A DNA stretch of 18,018 nt from Hyphomicrobiaceae bacterium (GCA_020442225.1 JAGRKR010000042.1:1-18018); one strand, 5' to 3'. Shown: positions 7,092 to 14,340, numbered from the stretch's first letter. Translations and numbers: made by a program. Notes: generated by a model not told the origin, from the sequence alone.

Positions 7092-8098
7092 GTTTTCCGG
7101 GGCCGCCCCCGGGTGCGTCGAGCCGGTGGTGCGGCGAGGTGCCCGTCGCGGGCCTTCTGCTGGCAGAGCTGGCCGGCAAAGAGCCAGAGCTGCTCGACCA
7201 GAGGCGTCCCGCTGCCGCGCTTGCGGAAGAGCCGCACGATGAGCGTGGGGGTCAACTCTACGGGAAAGTCGAGGCCGTCCACCAGATCGAGCCGCGCGAG
7301 ACTGCCCCCATCGACGGCATAGCGGACGGCGCTTTCCGGCACCCAGGCGATGCCGAAGCCCTCTCTCGCGAGTGATTTCAGGGCCTCCGCTACCGCCGAC
7401 TGATGCACGAGCTTGAGCCTCTTGCCGATCCTGGTGTCCTCGATCATGCGCTGAGTGACGTTGTAAAGATAGGCCCCGCGGGAGTACGCGAGATACGGCA
7501 CACCTTTCGCGCCAGACAGGAGCGACTTCGCCAGCTCGCGCTCCTTGCCCTGCTTGCAGACGGGTACGAGCAACTCACGGTCAAGCACCAGCGAGACATA
7601 GTCCGAGGTCTCGTGAACCGCCGGGACCTTGTCGTTGTCATAGGTGATCATGAAGTCGACGCTGCCGAACGCCAGCGCCTCGGCGCATTCGGGCAGATTT
7701 CCGGTCATGGTCAGGAGCGGTGGCGGATCGAAAGACGGGCTGAGCGCGTTGAGCTCTGCCAGCCAGCGCGGGATGAAGCCGATCGAGATGGCGTGCAGTG
7801 CCGAGATGGTCAGGCACTCGTTCTGGGAAATGTTGTTGCGCGCGATCTGGTCACGGAGCTGGTAGAGCTCGGTGAGGATGTCTGCCGTGACGGACATGAA
7901 GGTGTGGCCGTCGGGCGTCAGCTCCAGCGGTGTCCTGCCGCGCTCGACCAGGGGCGCGCCGACCCAGTTCTCGAGGCTGGTAATATGGCGGCTCATGGCG
8001 GACTGGGCCATGCCGCGCTGCTGGGCAGCGACGGTGATGCTTCGAGTCTTGGCGACCGCGAGGAAATCCTCGAGCCAGGCGATGTCGAGCTTGGACAT
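7088..8098 (-). CDS. LysR-family transcriptional regulator with AT-hook-like C-terminal tail
   Basis: A 336-residue LysR-type regulator, somewhat longer than the usual 300 or so. The winged helix-turn-helix is at about residues 8-66: LEDFLAVAKTRSITVAAQQRGMAQSAMSRHITSLE, then GAPLVERGRTPLELTPDG. The effector-binding domain follows. The last residues read ARRTRGRPRKT, with RGRPRK at 330-335 matching the AT-hook core; this is unusual for the family. The frame is open to 8158, but the start at 8098 has AAGGGAGGAC just upstream and begins like other LysR proteins. The stop overlaps the S41 peptidase start (ATGA), so the two are probably co-translated. A dyad over its own promoter suggests autoregulation. 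The effector is unknown; nearby candidate targets are the S41 gene and the divergent AAA+ protease gene. Confidence 0.93.
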   Translation of the reverse strand: MSKLDIAWLEDFLAVAKTRSITVAAQQRGMAQSAMSRHITSLENWVGAPLVERGRTPLELTPDGHTFMSVTADILTELYQLRDQIARNNISQNECLTISALHAISIGFIPRWLAELNALSPSFDPPPLLTMTGNLPECAEALAFGSVDFMITYDNDKVPAVHETSDYVSLVLDRELLVPVCKQGKERELAKSLLSGAKGVPYLAYSRGAYLYNVTQRMIEDTRIGKRLKLVHQSAVAEALKSLAREGFGIAWVPESAVRYAVDGGSLARLDLVDGLDFPVELTPTLIVRLFRKRGSGTPLVEQLWLFAGQLCQQKARDGHLAAPPARRTRGRPRKT

Positions 8099-8122
8099 GC
8101 TGTCCTCCCTTGCTGCAACGCC

Positions 8123-8152
8123 AGGATAACAAATCTGATTTTGAAATATCAA
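8123..8152 (-). promoter_or_regulatory. Predicted promoter of the lysR-S41 peptidase unit
   Basis: Read on the minus strand, TTGATA (plus-strand 8147-8152) and TATCCT (8123-8128) are separated by 18 bases; they match the sigma-70 consensus at five and four of six positions. Transcription would start near 8116, leaving a short leader that contains the AAGGGAGGAC ribosome site. The -35 element lies at the exact centre of the 8133-8166 dyad. Confidence 0.55.
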
Positions 8153-8166
8153 TCTCAAAACCAGAT
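8133..8166. promoter_or_regulatory. 34-bp AT-rich dyad, probable LysR operator
   Basis: ATCTGATTTTGAAA (8133-8146) and TCTCAAAACCAGAT (8153-8166) are inverted copies matching at 12 of 14 positions, separated by the six bases TATCAA. It is markedly AT-rich in a GC-rich setting and straddles the lysR -35 box, the typical place for a LysR autoregulatory site. The dyad is about 218 bases upstream of the divergent AAA+ protease gene. The rest of the 8099-8383 gap shows no other clear signal. Confidence 0.6.
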
Positions 8167-8383
8167 GAATTTTGCGAAGTTAGCATTGATCAGTGCTCCG
8201 CGAGAGCCTGCTTGTCGCCGCATTTCATGAGAATATTGCGTCCTGCGGCAGGGCCTGGAAGTGCGCGTTTGTAGGCCTATCGTCGTCCACTGTGCGTTAC
8301 TTGGCGGCGTTCAAGCCGTCCCGCCGGTGGATGCTGCGAAGCGACAGAACGCGCCCAACAAGCCCAAGAGACAGGGGGGCACG

Positions 8384-10027
8384 ATGAGTGAACAACCGCC
8401 CGAGAAACTGGCAAATGCGGACACGCAATCCGAGGTCGAGCAGGCGGAGCCACTGGTAGAGGGGAGAGCGCAGGAGGCGGCAGAGAGCATCCCGTCGCGC
8501 GTCGAGGAGCAGATCGAAAAGCTCGGAAGCAATATCCGCAAGCGCATGGCCGAGCCGGTCCAGAGCAAGAAGAGGAGCAGGAAGCGACGGCGGGAGGCAA
8601 GCGACACGTCACAGTCCGCGGATGCCGGCAAGGACGGGCCGACAGGCGGCCTCACTCTCGACCAGCTCCACGGCCTCGGCAAGGCTGGTGAGTGGGGCCA
8701 GGCCCTTTGCAAGGATCTCGCGGCCTATCGGGACGGCACCTTGCCGTGGCGTGACGTCGATCGCGGCGTCCTGCTGGTCGGGCCGCCAGGTGTCGGCAAA
8801 ACGACCTTCGCGAGCGTGCTGGCGACGACGTGCAGAACGCCGCTTTTTGCGACCTCATATTCTCATTGGCAGAGGGCCGGCAGCGGTCACCTCGGCGATG
8901 TACTGAAGGCCATGGAGAAAACGTTTGAGCGTGCCGTCGCGGTCGGAACGAGCATCGTATTCCTGGATGAGTTCGACGTCTTTCCGAAGCGTGATGATCT
9001 GAGCGGCAGCAACAAGGACTGGTGGATCGCCGTCGTGAACGCGCTGCTGGAGCAACTCGACGGCGTAGCTGATCGAAATGGCGTCGTGGTCGTCGCCGCC
9101 TGCAACAGCATGGCAAACCTCGATCCGGCTTTGGTCCGGGCAGGCCGGCTCGATCGCGTCATCGAGATCGGCTACCCCGAGCCTGCGGACCTGACCAAGA
9201 TCTATCGCCACCATCTGGGCGCCGACTTGGCGGGTGTCACGCTCGATGCCCTGGGTCTCTCGTCTCTCGGCCTTTCCGGCGCCGACGTCGAGTCGATCGT
9301 GCGCCGAGGGCGGCGGCGGGCGCGTCATCTCGGGCGCGAGCTGACGCTTGACGATCTCTTCGTGGAGATCACCGGCGAGACACAGGCTCAGCCCGCGGAC
9401 ATGCTGCGGCGCGCCGCCGTGCACGAGTGCGGTCACGTGGCCGCCGCGTATTTTCTCGGTGTGTCGGACGACATCTCCGTCAGCATCATCCGGCGCGGCG
9501 ACAGGGGCGGTGCGACCCTCGCTCCGCCCGTCCAGCGCTGTGCGACCCGCCAGGCGCTGATCGAGCAGGTTGCGGTCTACCTGGGCGGCCGCGCTGCGGA
9601 GGAGGTCGTGCTGCGGTCGATCTCCGCCGGTGCAGGCGGCGGCGCTGACTCCGATCTCGGCCGGGCAACGACGCTGGCGGTGCGCATGGTCTCGCAGCTC
9701 GGGCTCGCAAGCTGGACGAAAACCCTTTGGCTCGGGGCTCAGGATCCGACCGAGTTCCTGAAACGATATCCCGTCGCCGCGCCGGACATCGCCAGCATTC
9801 TCGATGAGGCGTTCGCGCTGGCGAAGGCCGTGATCGAGGCGAACCGGCCGGCCCTGGAGCGGCTCGTGCAAGCCCTGCTCGAGAAGCGCGCGCTCTCGTT
9901 CGCGCAGATCAAGGCCCTGCTCGGCGAGCGACCCAAGGTTCTGCTCAGGGCGGCCCGCAGCACGTCAGGCTGCGGCCTCATGCAGGCTGACGGTTGCAAG
10001 CCGCCCAAGGGAACGCGCTTGCACTAG
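8384..10027 (+). CDS. Soluble FtsH-like AAA+ zinc metalloprotease (M41 type), no membrane anchor
   Basis: A 547-residue protein joining an AAA+ ATPase to an M41-type peptidase. Residues 1-90 are polar and charged with a very basic patch, KKRSRKRRR (62-70), and no membrane helix. The ATPase has Walker A GPPGVGKT (133-140), Walker B IVFLDEFD (191-198), sensor Asn241 and the arginine-finger region VRAGRLDR (251-258). The probable pore loop is HWQRAGSGHLGD (161-172), unlike the FVGVG loop of FtsH. The peptidase has HECGH (347-351), fitting HExxH, and a candidate third zinc ligand Asp424 in ADSDLGRATTLAVRMV. FtsH is about 640 residues with two N-terminal membrane helices, absent here. The start at 8384 follows AGGGGGGCACG; the frame extends to 8261 without family-like sequence. 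It should degrade or remodel cytosolic proteins; the targets are unknown. It is divergent from lysR. Confidence 0.88.
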   Translation: MSEQPPEKLANADTQSEVEQAEPLVEGRAQEAAESIPSRVEEQIEKLGSNIRKRMAEPVQSKKRSRKRRREASDTSQSADAGKDGPTGGLTLDQLHGLGKAGEWGQALCKDLAAYRDGTLPWRDVDRGVLLVGPPGVGKTTFASVLATTCRTPLFATSYSHWQRAGSGHLGDVLKAMEKTFERAVAVGTSIVFLDEFDVFPKRDDLSGSNKDWWIAVVNALLEQLDGVADRNGVVVVAACNSMANLDPALVRAGRLDRVIEIGYPEPADLTKIYRHHLGADLAGVTLDALGLSSLGLSGADVESIVRRGRRRARHLGRELTLDDLFVEITGETQAQPADMLRRAAVHECGHVAAAYFLGVSDDISVSIIRRGDRGGATLAPPVQRCATRQALIEQVAVYLGGRAAEEVVLRSISAGAGGGADSDLGRATTLAVRMVSQLGLASWTKTLWLGAQDPTEFLKRYPVAAPDIASILDEAFALAKAVIEANRPALERLVQALLEKRALSFAQIKALLGERPKVLLRAARSTSGCGLMQADGCKPPKGTRLH

Positions 10028-10050
10028 AACGGGATTGCGAGACGTGCGCA

Positions 10051-10091
10051 GGCGGGCTGGTCACGATGGTGGCCGGCCCGCCGATCGTTTT
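10051..10091 (+). terminator. Rho-independent terminator after the AAA+ protease gene
   Basis: GGCGGGCTGGTCAC (10051-10064) pairs with GTGGCCGGCCCGCC (10069-10082) over 14 positions, two of them G-T wobbles, with a GATG loop. It is followed by GATCG and TTTT at 10088-10091. It starts 23 bases after the stop codon. The short T tract is modest, but the stem is long and stable, so the gene probably forms a single-gene transcript separate from the downstream transporter operon. Confidence 0.75.
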
Positions 10092-10153
10092 GCGCGGCGA
10101 CGTTGCCGAAGGCGGTTGCGAGAGATGCCTGTCGATTCCGCAACATCTGCCGA

Positions 10154-10163
10154 TGTCTGGACC
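10154..10163. promoter_or_regulatory. Second partial copy of the palindromic operator
   Basis: TGTCTGGACC matches the reverse strand of the core of the 10227-10242 palindrome (TGTCTGGACA) at nine of ten positions. The two centres are 76 bases apart, about seven helical turns, so a regulator could bridge them by looping. With only ten bases this could be chance. Confidence 0.3.
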
Positions 10164-10221
10164 AACGCGCACAAAGCGTAGTCACTGAAGGCGATGCGCA
10201 TCGAAATCGTGGTCGATGCCC

Positions 10222-10242
10222 TTGACATCTGTCCAGACAGAT
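10222..10242 (+). promoter_or_regulatory. Probable promoter -35 with overlapping 16-bp palindromic operator for the transporter-amidase operon
   Basis: TTGACA (10222-10227) is a perfect -35 box; the -10 at the expected distance is poor (around 10245-10250). Overlapping it is ATCTGTCCAGACAGAT (10227-10242), perfect 7-base arms around CA, the size and shape of a GntR-family (FadR/FCD type) or similar dimeric repressor site. A smaller inverted repeat, GCATCG/CGATGC (10198-10203 and 10214-10219), lies just upstream. The whole 10028-10334 gap therefore holds the terminator, these sites and a leader of about 75-80 bases, with no gene I can support. Confidence 0.55.
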
Positions 10243-10334
10243 AGAGGATGTGTGACAGTGGTGATCAACGAGCCGGTTGCGACGTTTCTCGCGCGGTGCT
10301 CGTCGGTGGTGGATGCGTTTCGAGCGGCGAGGGC

Positions 10335-11288
10335 ATGGGTTACTACATCATCAGGCGCCTGCTGTACGCTATCCCCATCGCCTTGGGCGTCTCCATCATC
10401 TGCTTCTCGCTCGTCTATCTCGGCCCCGGCGATCCGATCCAGGCCGTGATGCCGGACGAGGCGTCCGCCGAGGACGTCGCTCGCATCCGCGCCGCCTACG
10501 GTTTCGACCGACCGCTGCCCGTCCAGTACGGGCTCTGGCTGGCGCGTGCGCTCCAGGGTGATTTCGGCGTATCGCTGCAGAGTAATCGGCCGGTGCTCGC
10601 GGAACTGGTCCCGGCGCTGCGCAACACTTTCATGCTCGGCATCTTCGCGGCACTCCTGAGCTTCACGATAGCGTTCGTGGCGGGAGGACTCGCCGCCTAC
10701 TTCCACGGCCGATGGCTCGATCGACTGGTCACCGCCGTCTCGGTGACGGGTGTCAGCGTGCCCAACTACTGGGTCGCCATCGTCCTGGTGATCATCTTCT
10801 CGGTCGAGCTCAATATGCTGCCGGCCATGGGCATGGGACCGGGCGGGTCCCGGCAGTGGGAGTGGACCTATGCCAACATGCGCCATCTCATCCTGCCAGT
10901 GATCGCGCTCTCGCTCATACCGATGGGCATCATCATGCGCTCGACCCGCGCGGCTGTTCTCGAGATCCTGCATCAGGAGTTCGTCGAAACGCTGCGTTCC
11001 AAGGGGCTTTCGAACCTGAGAATCCTGCTGCACGTCGTCAAGAACGCCTCGCCGACGGTGCTGGCGGTGACCGGGCTGCAATTCGGGCATCTGCTGGGCG
11101 GCTCGATCCTGATCGAGACGGTCTTTTCCTGGCCCGGAACCGGCTTCCTGCTCAACGAGTCGATTTTCCGGCGTGACCTGCCGGTGCTGCAGGGGACGAT
11201 CCTGGTGCTGGCCATGTTCTTCGTGGTCCTCAATCTCCTCGTCGACATCTTCCAGACGTGGCTCGACCCCAGAATCAAGCGAGGTTAG
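10335..11288 (+). CDS. Dipeptide/oligopeptide-type ABC permease, DppB-like
   Basis: A 317-residue inner-membrane permease of the DppB/OppB family. It begins MGYYIIRRLLYAIPIALGVSIICFSLVYLGPGDP, the hallmark N-terminal helix plus the PGDP motif. Then come the conserved YGFDRPLPVQYGLWLARALQGDFGVS segment, further membrane helices and the EAA-type coupling loop EFVETLRSKGLSNLRILLHVVKNA near residues 216-237. It ends ILVLAMFFVVLNLLVDIFQTWLDPRIKRG, typical of the family. The frame is open from 10248, but the extra 29 residues are not family-like, so I used the ATG at 10335 preceded by GGCGAGGGC. It is the first gene of a seven-gene run and partners the DppC-like gene 8 bases downstream. The substrate cannot be read; family members carry peptides, nickel, glutathione, opines or other small molecules. 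Confidence 0.93.
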   Translation: MGYYIIRRLLYAIPIALGVSIICFSLVYLGPGDPIQAVMPDEASAEDVARIRAAYGFDRPLPVQYGLWLARALQGDFGVSLQSNRPVLAELVPALRNTFMLGIFAALLSFTIAFVAGGLAAYFHGRWLDRLVTAVSVTGVSVPNYWVAIVLVIIFSVELNMLPAMGMGPGGSRQWEWTYANMRHLILPVIALSLIPMGIIMRSTRAAVLEILHQEFVETLRSKGLSNLRILLHVVKNASPTVLAVTGLQFGHLLGGSILIETVFSWPGTGFLLNESIFRRDLPVLQGTILVLAMFFVVLNLLVDIFQTWLDPRIKRG

Positions 11289-11296
11289 CGCCAGAC

Positions 11297-12214
11297 ATGC
11301 AGCGGCAGGCGGAGATGGATGGAAGCGAGGACGGCAAGCGCCCCGGCGTGGAGATCCCGACCGGTACGGTTGCCTCGCGAACGTACTGGCAGACCGTGAG
11401 GGTGCGTCTGTCGCGTGACCCGGTGACCATCGTCTGCGCCAGCATCCTGCTGCTCATCATCCTGGTGGCGATCTTCGCACCGTTCCTCGCGCCGAAGGAT
11501 CCCGAGGCCGGCAGCGTCTTCAAGCGACTGGCGAAGATCGGCTCGCCCGGCTATCCGCTCGGCGCCGACGAGCTTGGCCGCGACATGCTCTCCCGCCTCA
11601 TCTACGGTGGCCGCGTCTCATTGTTCATGGGCATTGCGCCGGTGGCCGGCGCCGTGCTGATCGGCGGCACGCTCGGCATTGTCGCCGGGTTCATCGGCGG
11701 CAAGACCAACATGGTCATCATGCGCGTGATGGACGTGTTCTACGCCTTCCCGTCCGTCCTGCTGGCGATTGCGATCTCGGGCGCCATGGGGCCGGGCCTC
11801 GTCAACTCGCTCATCGCACTCACGCTCATCCTCATTCCACCGATTGCGCGCGTCGCGGAGAGCGTCACGACACAGGTGCGATCCTTCGATTTCGTGGAGG
11901 CTGCGCGGGCGAGCGGCGCCAAGACCGGCTCCATCATCCGCGAGCATGTGTTGAGCAACGTGCTCGGGCCTATCTTCATCTACGCGACCAGCCTCATCAG
12001 CTTTTCCATCATCGTCGCTTCTGGCCTGAGCTTCCTCGGGCTCGGCGTCGCGCCGCCGGTCGCGGACTGGGGACTGATGCTCAGCACCTTGCGCCAGTCC
12101 ATCTGGGTCAATCCGTACGTCGCGGCTCTGCCCGGCGTGATGATCTTCATTGCCTCGTTGTGCTTCAATCTCGTCAGTGACGGGCTGCGAAGCGCAATGG
12201 ACGTGCGCATGTGA
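11297..12214 (+). CDS. Dipeptide/oligopeptide-type ABC permease, DppC-like
   Basis: A 305-residue second permease. The N-terminal cytoplasmic stretch of about 40 residues leads to the first helix (IVCASILLLIILVAIFAPFLAP). Then comes the family motif YPLGADELGRDMLSRLIYGGRVSLFMG, followed by FYAFPSVLLAIAISGAMGPG and the EAA loop FVEAARASGAKTGSIIREHVLSNVLGPI. It ends SDGLRSAMDVRM, the standard DppC C-terminus. I chose the ATG at 11297; an in-frame ATG at 11315 has a closer GGCGGAG and could equally be used, while the GTG at 11258 would overlap the upstream gene. Its stop TGA lies 11 bases before the GTG start of the first ATPase. It forms a heterodimeric channel with the DppB-like protein. Confidence 0.92.
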   Translation: MQRQAEMDGSEDGKRPGVEIPTGTVASRTYWQTVRVRLSRDPVTIVCASILLLIILVAIFAPFLAPKDPEAGSVFKRLAKIGSPGYPLGADELGRDMLSRLIYGGRVSLFMGIAPVAGAVLIGGTLGIVAGFIGGKTNMVIMRVMDVFYAFPSVLLAIAISGAMGPGLVNSLIALTLILIPPIARVAESVTTQVRSFDFVEAARASGAKTGSIIREHVLSNVLGPIFIYATSLISFSIIVASGLSFLGLGVAPPVADWGLMLSTLRQSIWVNPYVAALPGVMIFIASLCFNLVSDGLRSAMDVRM

Positions 12215-12218
12215 GGGG
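12213..12218 (+). promoter_or_regulatory. Ribosome site that sets the GTG start of the DppF-like ATPase
   Basis: GAGGGG begins on the last two bases of the upstream stop codon and lies seven bases before the GTG at 12226. This favours 12226 over the GTG at 12211, which would overlap the stop of the permease gene as GTGA. Confidence 0.6.
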
Positions 12219-12225
12219 CCGGCCA

Positions 12226-13281
12226 GTGGCAATCCAGGAGAGTGCGACAGACACCCGCGAGCCCGCCGATGGCCGGGCGGCGCCTCTGCTCACAGTGCGC
12301 GGATTGAAGAAGTATTTCCCTGTCTCCGGCGGCATGTTCAACCGTCGCGTGGCCGACGTGCAGGCCGTCGACGACATCACCTTCGAGGTCGCCCGCAACG
12401 AGACGCTCGGCATCGTTGGTGAATCCGGATGCGGCAAATCCACGACCGCACGCCTGCTGATGCGTCTGATCGAGCCGGACACCGGCGACGTGCGTTTCGA
12501 CGGCCAGCCCGTCGCGACCCCTGGCGGCATGCCGCTGCGTGAAATGCGACGGCGCATGCAGATGGTCTTCCAGGACTCCTATTCCTCGCTCAATCCCCGC
12601 CTGCCGATCGTCGACACGATCGCCTACGGTCCCAAGGTGCACGGCCTCGCCCGTTCCGAGGCCCGTGCCCGTGCGCGCGGCTTGCTGCAGAAGGTCGGGC
12701 TCGATCCCGATCGCTTCGCCGGACGCTATCCGCACGAGCTTTCGGGCGGTCAGCGCCAGCGCGTCAACATCGCCCGCGCCCTCGCGCTCCAGCCGGACTT
12801 GCTCATTCTCGACGAGGCCGTGTCCGCCCTCGACAAGTCGGTCGAGGCGCAGGTACTCAACCTGCTCGTCGATCTGAAGAGCCAGCTCGATCTCACCTTC
12901 ATCTTCATCTCCCACGATCTCAACGTGGTGCAGTTCATTTCGGATCGCGTGCTCGTCATGTATCTCGGCCAGGTCGCGGAGATCGGACCTGTCGATGCGA
13001 TCTACGGCGAGGCGGCGCATCCCTACACGCGTGCGCTGCTGTCGTCGCGGCCGAGCATGGACCCCGAGCGGCGGGTCAGCGAGCCGCCGCTGACCGGAGA
13101 CCCGCCGAACCCGATCAATCCGCCATCCGGCTGCCGCTTCCACACGCGATGCGTATTCGCCGAGGAGGTTTGCCGGCACAAGCCGCCCGCCCTGGCGCCG
13201 GTCGGCCGCGTCGCCGGTCATTCGGCGGCCTGCCATATGGCCGTTGCGGGCTCGGGGCACAGCCGCGCAGTCGGCGCGTGA
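12226..13281 (+). CDS. Peptide-type ABC transporter ATPase, OppF/DppF-like
   Basis: A 351-residue ATPase starting at GTG. The opening LLTVRGLKKYFPVSGGMFNRRVADVQAVDDITF is typical of the OppF/DppF branch. Walker A is GESGCGKST (65-73), the Q-loop glutamine lies in VFQDSYSSLNP (residue 116), the signature is LSGGQ (172-176), Walker B is LLILDEAVSALD (192-203) and the switch histidine is His230. The usual DEP after Walker B is DEA here, a tolerated variant, and all catalytic residues are present. The C-terminal oligopeptide-type domain contains NPINPPSGCRFHTRC plus further cysteines (C303, C309, C316, C336), the arrangement seen in family members proposed to bind an Fe-S cluster. It precedes the OppD-like gene, the reverse of the usual D-F order. 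It powers the adjacent permease pair at the cytoplasmic side. Confidence 0.92.
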   Translation: MAIQESATDTREPADGRAAPLLTVRGLKKYFPVSGGMFNRRVADVQAVDDITFEVARNETLGIVGESGCGKSTTARLLMRLIEPDTGDVRFDGQPVATPGGMPLREMRRRMQMVFQDSYSSLNPRLPIVDTIAYGPKVHGLARSEARARARGLLQKVGLDPDRFAGRYPHELSGGQRQRVNIARALALQPDLLILDEAVSALDKSVEAQVLNLLVDLKSQLDLTFIFISHDLNVVQFISDRVLVMYLGQVAEIGPVDAIYGEAAHPYTRALLSSRPSMDPERRVSEPPLTGDPPNPINPPSGCRFHTRCVFAEEVCRHKPPALAPVGRVAGHSAACHMAVAGSGHSRAVGA

Positions 13282-13295
13282 CAGGGGAGCGGCGC

Positions 13296-14324
13296 ATGAA
13301 CCAGCCAGGAACAAGCGAGAAGGCCACCACGCCGGTTCGCCCGCTCGTCGCCGTCGAGGATCTTCGCGTCCGCTTCGTCACGAAGGATCGCACGGTGCAT
13401 GCCGTCAATGGCGTGGATTTCACGCTCGCCCCTGGCGAGGTGCTGTGCATCCTCGGTGAGTCCGGCTCGGGCAAGAGCGTGACGTTGCGCGCGCTCATGC
13501 GGCTGTTGCCCAAGCATCGCGCGCAGCTGTCGGGCAAGGTCGTGGTGGCCGGCGAGGACGTGACGGCCATGAGCGAGCGCCAGCTCCAGCAGCTGCGCGG
13601 CGGCACCGTAGCCATGATCTTTCAGGAGCCGATGACGGCCCTCGATCCCGTTTTCACGCTCGGCACGCAGATCACCGAGACGATCATCCGCCACGATCGC
13701 GTGAGCCGCACGGAAGCCAACCGTCGCGCGCTCGAGCTGTTGGAGCTTGTCCAGATCCCCTCCGCGAAGCGCCGCCTCGCCGCCTACCCGCACGAGCTCT
13801 CTGGCGGCCTGCGCCAGCGTGCGATGATCGCCATGGCGCTCTCGTGCCGTCCGAGCGTGCTGCTCGCCGACGAGCCGACGACGGCGCTCGATGCCACGGT
13901 GCAGATCCAGATTCTGCTGCTGCTGCGCTCATTGCAGCAGCAGCTCGGCATGGGCGTGCTGTTCGTCACGCACGATCTCGGCGTCGCCGGCGAGATTGCC
14001 GACCGTATCGCCGTGATGTACGCGGGCCGGATGGTGGAGACGGGCTCGGTCGTCGACGTCATGCGCAATCCGTTGCACCCCTATACGCAGGGCCTGCTCG
14101 GCGCGACGGTGCATGGCGGGCTGCGTGGCCAGCGCCTGACGACTATCCCGGGGTCGCCGCCCAACCTCGAGTATCTGGGCGCGGGATGCAGTTTCGCGCC
14201 ACGCTGCGCGCATGCAACGCCACGCTGCGATGGTGAGCCGCCGCCGGCGGTGAGCATCGGCGCGGATCGCATGGCGCGCTGCGTTCTGGTCGAGAAAAGC
14301 GCCGCGGAAGCGGCTGGTGGGTGA
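13296..14324 (+). CDS. Peptide-type ABC transporter ATPase, OppD/DppD-like
   Basis: A 342-residue ATPase of the OppD/DppD branch: LVAVEDLRVRFVTKDRTVHAVNGVDFTLAPGEVLCILGESGSGKS. It has Walker A GESGSGKS (54-61), the Q-loop in MIFQEPMTALDP, signature LSGGLRQR (168-175, with Leu where Met or Gln is usual), Walker B VLLADEPTTALD (188-199) and switch histidine in VTHDLGV. The C-terminal domain has PGSPPNLEYLGAGCSFAPRCAHATPRC, again with clustered cysteines. The start at 13296 follows AGGGGAG by six bases; the frame extends upstream to 13149, but that part overlaps the previous gene. Its stop is 16 bases before the first amidase gene. It should form the ATPase heterodimer with the OppF-like protein. 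Confidence 0.92.
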   Translation: MNQPGTSEKATTPVRPLVAVEDLRVRFVTKDRTVHAVNGVDFTLAPGEVLCILGESGSGKSVTLRALMRLLPKHRAQLSGKVVVAGEDVTAMSERQLQQLRGGTVAMIFQEPMTALDPVFTLGTQITETIIRHDRVSRTEANRRALELLELVQIPSAKRRLAAYPHELSGGLRQRAMIAMALSCRPSVLLADEPTTALDATVQIQILLLLRSLQQQLGMGVLFVTHDLGVAGEIADRIAVMYAGRMVETGSVVDVMRNPLHPYTQGLLGATVHGGLRGQRLTTIPGSPPNLEYLGAGCSFAPRCAHATPRCDGEPPPAVSIGADRMARCVLVEKSAAEAAGG

Positions 14325-14340
14325 GGTGGTGGAGACGGGG

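Noticed and set aside
5175..7322. Long open frame of 715 codons on the plus strand opposite the S41 peptidase and phoD start
   Set aside because: It is antisense to a gene with signal peptide, PDZ and S41 active-site motifs, its product is low-complexity Arg/Ala/Gly-rich with no family motif, and such frames are expected on the reverse strand of high-GC genes.
8193..8387. Small plus-strand open frame in the lysR-AAA+ gap
   Set aside because: There is no ribosome site and no recognisable product, and it overlaps the start of the AAA+ gene in another frame; the stretch is better explained as regulatory or leader DNA.
10248..10334. Possible N-terminal extension or leader peptide of the DppB-like gene
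   Set aside because: The frame is open, but the 29 residues resemble no DppB N-terminus and AGAGG abuts the ATG with no spacing. The ATG at 10335 starts the conserved MGYYIIRRLLYAIP sequence.
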